Below are positions 1 through 5,457 of a stretch of DNA of 7,241 nt, one piece after another. How positions within the stretch are numbered: the stretch's first letter is position 1; each line of letters opens with the position of its first letter. The stretch is taken from NCBI GenBank assembly GCA_029863825.1, contig JAOTUP010000095.1:1-7241 (forward strand). Reading direction: 5' to 3'. The stretch is from Acidobacteriota bacterium (GTDB taxonomy: Bacteria; Acidobacteriota; Thermoanaerobaculia; Multivoradales; JAHEKO01). The notes beneath the pieces were generated by a model, which saw nothing but the letters and a program-made list of their open reading frames with translations, did no database searches and was not told the origin of the DNA. Position numbers and translations under genes: made by a program.

Positions 1-64
1 CGAGGACGAGGGCGATCGTCCCCTTGTTGCTCGAGGCTTGAACCGGTGCAACCTGCTCGTTCAT
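1..64 (-). CDS. N-terminus of an unidentified protein, cut by the window edge
   Basis: Only 21 codons are visible, from an ATG at 64 down to the left edge. The start is supported by a purine-rich ribosome binding site (GAGAGGG) a few bases upstream and by its position 18 bases after the stop of the DUF4870 gene, which suggests one operon. The protein begins MNEQVAPVQASSNKG and then turns hydrophobic (TIALVL). The short polar leader, then SSN plus a basic residue and G, then the start of a membrane segment, resembles residues 23-36 of the neighbouring DUF4870 protein (SSNRG then LMIALSYL). It may be a second small membrane protein or a paralogue. Too little is present to assign a function. Confidence 0.6.
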   Translation of the reverse strand, partial: MNEQVAPVQASSNKGTIALVL

Positions 65-82
65 ATCGCGTCCCTCTCGTTC

Positions 83-466
83 TCAGAACTTATCGGCGTA
101 CTGGCTGATGCCGGGGATCAGGAAGCGCTCGCCTCCCACGCCTTTGACGATGCACATGATGTGGACGACGATGACGCCAACGAAGATGAGCAGCTGCACA
201 ATCGCCAGCGCACAGGCCAGCGGTCCGAGGAACATGCTGAGAACAGCGAGGACAACCCAGAGAATGACCTCCGCCACCAGCAAAACCAATCCGTGCTTCG
301 CGTGCCACTGCACTTCTGCGTCGTCCTTTTCCACCAGCAACGGCACGAGCGCCAGAAGCCAGAGGTAGGACAACGCGATCATCAAGCCGCGATTGCTCGA
401 TTCACCTCCTTGAGTCGGTGGCGCCGTGTCCGTAGGTTCGCTTTGCGGAGCTTCCGGTTCTGTCAT
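83..466 (-). CDS. DUF4870 (Tic20-like) small integral membrane protein
   Basis: A 127-residue protein. The polar N-terminus (about 1-27, rich in P, E, T and Q) is followed by a membrane segment at about 29-47, a charged loop (EKDDAEVQWHAKHG, about 46-59), and a long hydrophobic stretch at about 60-108 that is probably two helices. The C-terminus contains GERFLIPGISQYADKF. The order of helix, 'VQWHAKHG' loop, two helices and a final 'IPG' motif is typical of DUF4870 proteins, which belong to a Tic20-like superfamily; their molecular function is not established. The ATG at 466 follows a strong ribosome binding site (AAGGGGAG, about 7 bases upstream). It lies 114 bases downstream of the yigZ-like stop with its own promoter candidate, so it may be transcribed separately from the bsh operon. 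Family assignment is good; the role is unknown. Confidence 0.85.
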   Translation of the reverse strand: MTEPEAPQSEPTDTAPPTQGGESSNRGLMIALSYLWLLALVPLLVEKDDAEVQWHAKHGLVLLVAEVILWVVLAVLSMFLGPLACALAIVQLLIFVGVIVVHIMCIVKGVGGERFLIPGISQYADKF

Positions 467-535
467 GGCACTTCTCCCCTTCGTTCTTCCGGGCGCACAC
501 CCGGGCGTGAAGACACTCGAAAAACTGTACGTAAG

Positions 536-565
536 AGTCTAGTCGATGATCACGGTCGTCGACAA
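536..565 (-). promoter_or_regulatory. Candidate promoter for the DUF4870 gene with an internal dyad
   Basis: On the minus strand a TTGTCG hexamer (565-560) is separated by 18 bases from TAGACT (541-536). Each keeps the key bases of a housekeeping -35/-10 pair. Transcription would start near 529, giving a leader of about 63 bases before the ATG at 466. An imperfect dyad (542-563; arms GTCGATGA and TCGTCGAC, 7 of 8 complementary, 6-base centre) fills the spacer and could be an operator. A short GC-only hairpin (CCGGG/CCCGG, 489-504) lies in the predicted leader. Both hexamers are imperfect, so this is tentative. Confidence 0.3.
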
Positions 566-580
566 GCGCACGTCTCCTGC

Positions 581-1189
581 TCAATGGCTCTCCGCGGCGA
601 TGCCGAGGTCCGCCAAGGCCGCCCGCACCTCCTGCTCGCGCCACTCTGCAACCCGCAGTTCCACCCGGGCACTTTCACCGTAGGTCTCGCTCTCCAGTTC
701 GACCTCTGGCGGCTGCACCAGCCGCTTCACCGCGCCAACGCGGTCGTACGGCATTTCGAGCCGCAGCCGAGCCGTCGGAAAACGCTCATGAAAACGCGCC
801 GCGTCGACCGCCCCGCTAGTCGCTCCGGAGTACGCACGCGCCAGTCCTCCCTTGCCCAGCTTCGTTCCACCGAACCAGCGCACGACGACCGCCAATACGT
901 CCGACAGATCGCGCCCCGCAAGCACCTGCAGTATCGGCGCACCAGCCGTTCCCGCGGGCTCGCCGGCATCCGCCGACCGTTCGCGCGGTGGATGACCGAG
1001 GCGAGACGCCCAGCAGTGGTGCGTCGCATCGCGGTACTTGATGCGAACCTCCTCGACGAGACGCTTCACGTCGTCCTCGGAGCGCGCCGGCAACAGAATG
1101 CCGAGAAACCGCGAGCCTTTCTCGCGCAGCTCGACGCTCGACGGCTCAACCGGCGTGAGATAGGTTCGCCGATCTTCGCGGCTGCTCAC
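581..1189 (-). CDS. YigZ/IMPACT family protein (UPF0029)
   Basis: A 202-residue protein of the usual YigZ length. The N-terminal Impact-like domain (about 18-135) carries DATHHC (54-59), GEPAGTAGAPIL (76-87) and the family signature around 99-120 (LAVVVRWFGGTKLGKGGL). The C-terminal part (about 138-202) fits the small ferredoxin-like DUF1949 domain. Bacterial members have no firmly established reaction; eukaryotic IMPACT regulates the translational stress kinase GCN2. The usual DDGEP reads ADAGEP here, a minor change. The start is a GTG at 1189 whose bases overlap the bshA stop (GTGA). There is little Shine-Dalgarno sequence, so translation probably depends on coupling to bshA. Being the last coupled gene of a bacillithiol operon hints at a stress or redox link, but that is inference. 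Family assignment is very secure. Confidence 0.93.
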   Translation of the reverse strand: MSSREDRRTYLTPVEPSSVELREKGSRFLGILLPARSEDDVKRLVEEVRIKYRDATHHCWASRLGHPPRERSADAGEPAGTAGAPILQVLAGRDLSDVLAVVVRWFGGTKLGKGGLARAYSGATSGAVDAARFHERFPTARLRLEMPYDRVGAVKRLVQPPEVELESETYGESARVELRVAEWREQEVRAALADLGIAAESH

Positions 1190-2310
1190 CGCTCTGCGAC
1201 AACTCGTCGATAGACATCCCGGTAACGCTCGACGACCACCTCTTCGCGAAATCGCTCGATCGCCTGCCGCCGCGCTTCACGCCCGAACTGCGCTCGTTTC
1301 TCGTCGTCACCGAGAAGCTCGATAGCAGCCTCCGCCATCGCCTCGACGTCACCTACGGGAAAGAGGAAACCGGTCGAGCCGTGGTCGACGACCTCGGGCA
1401 GACCGCCGACGCGAGTGGCGATCACCGGCACCTCGCAGGACAAAGCTTCGAGTGCCGCCAGGCCGAACGACTCGGTCTCCGACGGCAGGAGAAAGAGATC
1501 CGCTCCGGCCAGGACCTCTTCGACCAGCGGCAGATTGCCGATGAAGGTAATGACGTCACACGTGTCGCACTCGCGACAGTACCGTTCGACTTTGGCTCGG
1601 TCCGGCCCGTCGCCCACAAGCAGCAGATGCACCGGCAGTTTCTCGCGCACGCGGTGGAACACACGCAGCACATCCATCACCCGCTTGACCGGCCGGAAGT
1701 TGGAGACATGAACGAGAATCATCTCTCCGGGTTTGGCCCAGCGCCTGCCACCGCCTTCCTTTCTCGCTCGCTCGAAGCGCTCGGGCTCGATGAAGTTGGG
1801 GACAACGTCGATGTGATTCGAGATCCCGAGCTGCTCCTGAGTATCTCGCCGCAGCGACTCGGAAACAGCCGTCACTGCATCGCTCTTTTCGATGCCGAAT
1901 CGAGTGGTCTCGAGATAGTTCGGGTCGTTGCCGACCAACGTGATGTCCGTTCCATGGAGTGTGGTCACGACCTTGAGCACTCTGGGCTCGAGAATCTGCT
2001 TCGCCAGCACCGCCGAGACGGCGTTCGGCACCGCATAGTGCACATGCATCAAGTCCAACTCGTGATGTCGAGCCACTTCGACCATCTTCGTCGCCAGAGC
2101 CAGCGAATAGGGCGGATAGTCGAAGAGCGGATAGTGCGGTACGACGACTTCGTGAAAGAACAGATGCGGCTCCACGAACTCCAATCTGAACGGCATCTTG
2201 TAGCTCACGACGTGCACCTCGTCGCCGCCGCGCGCCAGCGCCATCGCCAGCTCGGTGGCGACCACCCCCGAACCGCCGAAGGTCGGATAGCAGCTTATGC
2301 CGATCTTCAT
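1186..2310 (-). CDS. bshA: BshA, N-acetyl-alpha-D-glucosaminyl L-malate synthase
   Basis: A 374-residue GT4-family retaining glycosyltransferase. It catalyses the first step of bacillithiol synthesis: UDP-GlcNAc plus L-malate gives GlcNAc-malate, in the cytoplasm. The N-terminus MKIGISCYPTFGGSGVVATE is nearly diagnostic for BshA, with the glycine-rich GGSG loop at 12-15. Other family features are HVHYAVPNA (89-97), TTLHGTDITLVG (116-127), the donor-site segment VSNFRPVKR (202-210) and VGDGPD (232-237). The EX7E motif is E280 (PSETESFG) to E288. Length matches the family. The ATG at 2310 overlaps the bshB1 stop (ATGA) and is preceded by a G-rich ribosome binding site about 6 bases upstream. 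The pathway partners BshB1 and BshC directly upstream confirm the assignment. Confidence 0.97.
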   Translation of the reverse strand: MKIGISCYPTFGGSGVVATELAMALARGGDEVHVVSYKMPFRLEFVEPHLFFHEVVVPHYPLFDYPPYSLALATKMVEVARHHELDLMHVHYAVPNAVSAVLAKQILEPRVLKVVTTLHGTDITLVGNDPNYLETTRFGIEKSDAVTAVSESLRRDTQEQLGISNHIDVVPNFIEPERFERARKEGGGRRWAKPGEMILVHVSNFRPVKRVMDVLRVFHRVREKLPVHLLLVGDGPDRAKVERYCRECDTCDVITFIGNLPLVEEVLAGADLFLLPSETESFGLAALEALSCEVPVIATRVGGLPEVVDHGSTGFLFPVGDVEAMAEAAIELLGDDEKRAQFGREARRQAIERFREEVVVERYRDVYRRVVAER

Positions 2311-3041
2311 CGCAATCCCCCCGGCACGAGCTGCCAGGGATCGGACACGGCCACGGGCAGCCGCGAGCCGAACGGTTCGCCGAACTCGACGCCGATCAAC
2401 ACCCCGAAATGTCGCGCACGACCCTCTACCGCCGCGCGGTACTCGCGTGAGGCGATCTTGGTCGGCGGCTCATCGGGCCGCCCAGTTCCCCGGCCGCCGT
2501 CTCCCTGGTGCAACTGGCTTTCATAGGCGGCCAGGGCTTCGACCTTCGACTCCCAGACCGCGGTCACATCGACAATGAAGCGTGCCTCGAACGGATCATG
2601 CTGCATGTAGTGGAATACGGTGGCAGGTCGATGAGGGTTGCCGGCACCTCGCCTGGCAAGGCCGGCATAGAAGCACGCGGCCTCCACCAATTGATGACTC
2701 CGTCCGTGATCGGGGTGGCGATCGCTCGCGGGTGGCCCAAACACCAGCTCCGGGCGGAATAGCCGTAGCTTCTCGATCAAGGCGTTCTCCTCGTCGGGTC
2801 CGATGCGCAGCGCCCCGTCGCCACAATCCAGAAAGTCCACCGTTTCGACTCCGAGCGCCGCACCGGCGCGGCGCGCCTCCTCGATTCGCCCCTCCGCCGT
2901 ACCCCGGGTACCGGCCTCTCCACGAGTCAGATGGAGAATCCCGGTTCGCTTGCCTGCCGCAGCGAGCAAAGCCAAGGTCCCGCCGCAGCCGAGCTCGACG
3001 TCGTCGGGATGCGCGCCGATTGCCAGAACGTCTAATGTCAC
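2307..3041 (-). CDS. bshB1: BshB1, GlcNAc-malate deacetylase of bacillithiol synthesis
   Basis: A 244-residue zinc-dependent LmbE/PIG-L family deacetylase that converts GlcNAc-malate to GlcN-malate, the second step. The AHPDD motif lies at 10-14. By comparison with characterised family members, H11 and D14 should bind zinc with H112 of the HPDH motif (109-112), while D13 should act as the catalytic base. The LTRGEAGTRGT segment (38-48) follows the second strand, and the C-terminal ARHFGVLIGVEFGEPF resembles the BshB1 end. The start is a GTG at 3041 sharing bases with the bshC stop (GTGA), with GGGAG about 7 bases upstream. The MTLDVLAIGAHPDD N-terminus leaves no room for a later start. MshB or a generic LmbE protein is the alternative, but the flanking bshA and bshC make BshB1 much more likely. 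Confidence 0.95.
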   Translation of the reverse strand: MTLDVLAIGAHPDDVELGCGGTLALLAAAGKRTGILHLTRGEAGTRGTAEGRIEEARRAGAALGVETVDFLDCGDGALRIGPDEENALIEKLRLFRPELVFGPPASDRHPDHGRSHQLVEAACFYAGLARRGAGNPHRPATVFHYMQHDPFEARFIVDVTAVWESKVEALAAYESQLHQGDGGRGTGRPDEPPTKIASREYRAAVEGRARHFGVLIGVEFGEPFGSRLPVAVSDPWQLVPGGLR

Positions 3042-4681
3042 GAGGTCTCTCCCGGAATGATGAGGTGAAGTCGAGCGGGGTCCAGGTCGAGTTGCGAGAA
3101 GAGCGCGTCGCTAAACGCCGAGCCAAACTTCCCCGGAAAGTGAGCAGTCGAGATGATCCGCTCCTGCAATGCACCAGCCGGGCGACTCGAAGCGAGCAGG
3201 TCCTCGAGCCGCGAGCGGGCGATCTCGTCACGACGGGCGACGGTCGCCGTCAACCGACCGGAAAAGGCGGCCAGCGCCTTATCGACTTGCTGCTGCGTCT
3301 TCTCCCATGGCTTCGCGAGATCACCGTCTATCCCCAGAGCGGCACCCTTGAGCCGCACGAGCTGGTCGCGAATCGCCTCGCGCACCGGCGCCACGACGTC
3401 ATCGCCTTTCCCTCGAGCCAGAAATCCATCGATGTCGAAGGACGACGACAACAGATCCGCCAACGTCACATCCAGGGTCTCGAATCGTTCAGCCTGATGC
3501 CTTGAAAGAACCATGGCTTGTGGTCGTATCGCCACGCTTGGCGGGGAAATCCCGAGCACATCGTAGACCGGTGCCACTTGCGGCATGTACGAGACTTCTC
3601 CCGGTCCCAGAAGCAGCACCGTGGTTCCCAAAATCGCATCCTGGAGCGCCGAGCGTCCCATCACTCCGGCGCTGACTGCAGCCGGATTCTCAGCGATGAG
3701 CTCGAGCAACCAATCGATGCTCTCCTCGAATGGCTCTCGGCCGCGAAGCGCAAATCGGTCGGCGTCGAGCCATTCGATGCGCCGCCTCTCCCGCCCGTGC
3801 AAGACGAACAGCGGGCTGGCGCCGCGCTGCGGGCTCACCTGCAATTCGAACCCACGGCTCTCGATCGCTCGATCTCTGGCGATGAACGCCTGCTCCACGT
3901 CCTCGCGCTCGCTCGCCAGCCTCTCGAGCCACGGCTGCTGCGCCAGCTTGACGGCTGGGAGCATCGAGTCCAGGAGCAGCGGGCAACGGTCCTTCAGGAT
4001 CTCGACCAACAAACGACAGAACGCCTCCCCGAATCGCGCCTCCGGCCGGTACCAGGTGCCGAGCTTCTCCACCCATTCCGTGTACCGCTCGCCGGGCATC
4101 GCCCCTTTCAACTCCTCCAGGATCTTCGTTACCGATTGCCCGAATGTGCGCATTCCCACCGGCAGGAGTGGTGACGGATCGTCGCCCAGGTCGACGCTCA
4201 GGACCCCGGACGCCGTCGGAAACCGTCCCTGCGCCACTTCGCGGTAGTCGTGATCCTCGGTCGCCACCCAGAAAACGGCGACAGCCGGCACTCCCGAGGT
4301 CTGGAGTCGCTCCGCCCAGAGCGTCGCCGCTACCGCCTTGGTCAACGTGTAGAGCGGTCCGCCGAAGAGGCCCGGCTGCTGGCCAGTGACGACCACCCGG
4401 GTCGCCGGATCGGCGAGCTGTGTCGCCAGCCGGCCACCCGCGGGATGGCCGTAGGACGCATTGGCAGTCGCGAGCGCGGCAGCCAGAGATCGGCGATCGA
4501 CACCTGCAGAACCCGGCGATTCGAGGTCGCCAGGAGAGAAACCGAGCGGCGCCAGAAGGTCGAGCGCCTCACCCGAGAGGAAGGCGGCCGGCAACGGCGG
4601 CAGCAGCCCGCTCGCAAGAAGATCGACCTGCAACCGATCAGTCTGCGCGGTGCCCGACAAAGATGAGTCGCTCGCTGTCAC
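3038..4681 (-). CDS. bshC: BshC, putative cysteine-adding enzyme of bacillithiol synthesis
   Basis: A protein of about 547 residues, the usual BshC length. BshC performs the last step of bacillithiol synthesis, adding cysteine to GlcN-malate; genetics support this, while in vitro ligase activity has been hard to show. The Rossmann-like core is recognised by VVVTGQQPGLFGGPLYTLTK (about 96-115) and FWVATEDHDYREV (about 137-149), both strongly characteristic. A charged helical stretch at about 430-490 fits the family's coiled-coil segment. The start is uncertain. The GTG at 4681 is preferred because GGGAAGG (4697-4691) sits 9 bases upstream. A TTG at 4687 is too close to that site, and a TTG at 4633, just after the methyltransferase stop, lacks one. 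The reading frame overlaps the end of the methyltransferase gene by about 44 bases, unlike the 4-base overlaps downstream. Confidence 0.94.
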   Translation of the reverse strand: MTASDSSLSGTAQTDRLQVDLLASGLLPPLPAAFLSGEALDLLAPLGFSPGDLESPGSAGVDRRSLAAALATANASYGHPAGGRLATQLADPATRVVVTGQQPGLFGGPLYTLTKAVAATLWAERLQTSGVPAVAVFWVATEDHDYREVAQGRFPTASGVLSVDLGDDPSPLLPVGMRTFGQSVTKILEELKGAMPGERYTEWVEKLGTWYRPEARFGEAFCRLLVEILKDRCPLLLDSMLPAVKLAQQPWLERLASEREDVEQAFIARDRAIESRGFELQVSPQRGASPLFVLHGRERRRIEWLDADRFALRGREPFEESIDWLLELIAENPAAVSAGVMGRSALQDAILGTTVLLLGPGEVSYMPQVAPVYDVLGISPPSVAIRPQAMVLSRHQAERFETLDVTLADLLSSSFDIDGFLARGKGDDVVAPVREAIRDQLVRLKGAALGIDGDLAKPWEKTQQQVDKALAAFSGRLTATVARRDEIARSRLEDLLASSRPAGALQERIISTAHFPGKFGSAFSDALFSQLDLDPARLHLIIPGETS

Positions 4682-5357
4682 CTGCAAAAGCCTTCCCGTC
4701 GAAGTTGCCGTAGACTGAATCCACCTCGAGCCCAGCCCAGCGCAGGCCGATTCTCACTTCCTCCTCCCGATACGCTCGAACACTCTCGAGAAAGGTCTTC
4801 TTCTTTCCTTCCTCGCCGAGCAATCGAATTCTCTTGTTCACGCGCTCCGTCGTCGCGTCGAACCAGCGCTCGATCTCGACTCGTGTGCTGCCGAGCTCCT
4901 GAGTTTCGCGCGGCACGAGTGTCTCGATCACGCGATCCCGATTGAAGAGATCGATCAGGTAGTGACCCTGGGGCGCCAGAACACGCCGGATCTCCTGTAA
5001 AACAGAGAAATTCTCGCGCTCGTTCTCGAAATAGCCGAACGAGGTGAAGAAATTGAGCACCCACTCGAAAGAGCCCTCGGCAAACGGCAGACAGCACATA
5101 TCCCCGGCCACTCGCGGCAAGCCGGGAGTTTGTCGCAAGAGCGTCAGCGAGAGATCGAGTCCCAAGGCACTGTAGCCACGACGACGCAGAGCCTCTGTGT
5201 GGCGACCGGCCCCGCAGGCCAGATCGAGAACGGCAGCGGGACGCTCGCCGGGCATGTTCTCTGCGACGAAAGCGACGTGTTCCTCGGCTTCCTTGGCATC
5301 TCGGTGCGCATACAGACCGAGATACGCCTCCCCGAACCACTCCTTGTACCAGGCCAT
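4638..5357 (-). CDS. nmbA: Class I SAM-dependent methyltransferase, probable bacillithiol N-methyltransferase
   Basis: A 239-residue cytoplasmic enzyme with a class I Rossmann methyltransferase fold. Motif I is VLDLACGAGRHT (43-54); the acidic residue after strand 2 is D68 in GLDLS; a GDMCCLPF loop is at 85-92; and FTSFGYF (104-110) sits where substrate-side residues lie. The opening MAWYKEWFGEAYLGLYAHRD with EAEEH recalls a Chlorobi/Bacteroidetes methyltransferase family. In Chlorobaculum tepidum a SAM methyltransferase is required to convert bacillithiol to N-methyl-bacillithiol, methylated on the cysteine nitrogen. Being the first gene of a complete bsh operon strongly suggests the same job here; the symbol rests on context plus remembered resemblance, not an alignment. 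The ATG at 5357 was chosen because the frame upstream runs into the divergent dus gene. It lacks a clear ribosome binding site. Confidence 0.9.
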   Translation of the reverse strand: MAWYKEWFGEAYLGLYAHRDAKEAEEHVAFVAENMPGERPAAVLDLACGAGRHTEALRRRGYSALGLDLSLTLLRQTPGLPRVAGDMCCLPFAEGSFEWVLNFFTSFGYFENERENFSVLQEIRRVLAPQGHYLIDLFNRDRVIETLVPRETQELGSTRVEIERWFDATTERVNKRIRLLGEEGKKKTFLESVRAYREEEVRIGLRWAGLEVDSVYGNFDGKAFAGDSERLIFVGHRAD

Positions 5358-5375
5358 CCGGCAATCATAGCCGGA
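5357..5375 (-). repeat. Inverted repeat abutting the methyltransferase start codon
   Basis: TCCGGC (5357-5362) and GCCGGA (5370-5375) are perfect 6-base complements around a 7-base centre. The last base of the minus-strand copy is the A of the start codon. The centre contains the -10-like TATGAT. If transcription began further upstream, the RNA hairpin would mask the start site; as DNA it could be a regulator site over the -10. Such a short dyad could arise by chance in GC-rich sequence. Confidence 0.35.
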
Positions 5376-5392
5376 GTATCTCAGCGCATGAA
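5364..5392 (-). promoter_or_regulatory. Candidate promoter of the bsh operon (leaderless arrangement)
   Basis: On the minus strand TATGAT (5369-5364, one mismatch to TATAAT) is preceded after 17 bases by TTCATG (5392-5387, a weak -35). The expected start of transcription, about 7 bases past the -10, coincides with the A of the methyltransferase ATG at 5357. This would give a leaderless mRNA and fits the lack of a Shine-Dalgarno sequence there. The -10 is convincing, the -35 is not. Confidence 0.4.
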
Positions 5393-5408
5393 CCGGCGAC
5401 GCTTTGAA

Positions 5409-5426
5409 CGGGTCTCCACAGACCCG
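5409..5426. repeat. Perfect dyad in the bsh/dus divergent region, possible operator
   Basis: CGGGTCT (5409-5415) and AGACCCG (5420-5426) are exact complements separated by CCAC, forming an 18-base dyad. It is centred about 37 bases upstream of the predicted dus transcription start, so its right arm covers the place where the -35 would be. It lies some 50-70 bases upstream of the predicted bsh operon start. This position suits a regulator acting on one or both promoters. As RNA it would be a hairpin with a 4-base loop, but no T-run follows, so it is not a typical terminator. Confidence 0.4.
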
Positions 5427-5442
5427 CTCGCCCCGCCCACCG

Positions 5443-5448
5443 TACAAT
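5443..5448 (+). promoter_or_regulatory. Candidate -10 element of dus
   Basis: TACAAT matches TATAAT at five of six positions and ends 9 bases before the dus ATG at 5458. Transcription would begin near 5455, leaving about 3 untranslated bases. No good -35 lies at the right spacing; that place is occupied by the right arm of the 5409-5426 dyad. The region before the ATG has at most a bare GAG as a ribosome binding site, in keeping with near-leaderless translation. Confidence 0.4.
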
Positions 5449-5457
5449 GAGCTCGCG

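Noticed and set aside
489..504. CCGGG/CCCGG hairpin as a terminator after the yigZ-like gene
   Set aside because: The stem is only 5 bases, no T-run follows in either direction, and it lies in the predicted leader of the DUF4870 gene.
38..1213. Long plus-strand frame (391 codons) antisense to the DUF4870 and yigZ-like genes
   Set aside because: Its product is low-complexity and rich in R, H, D and Q without domains. It runs across two recognised genes and their promoter, as expected for a shadow frame in GC-rich DNA.
1381..2526. Long plus-strand frame (381 codons) antisense to bshA and bshB1
   Set aside because: The opposite strand encodes unmistakable BshA and BshB1 motifs. The antisense product shows no recognisable fold or membrane pattern.
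5404..5457. N-terminal extension of dus from a TTG at 5404
   Set aside because: The 18 extra residues are proline- and arginine-rich, unlike Dus proteins, and cover the dyad and the -10 candidate.
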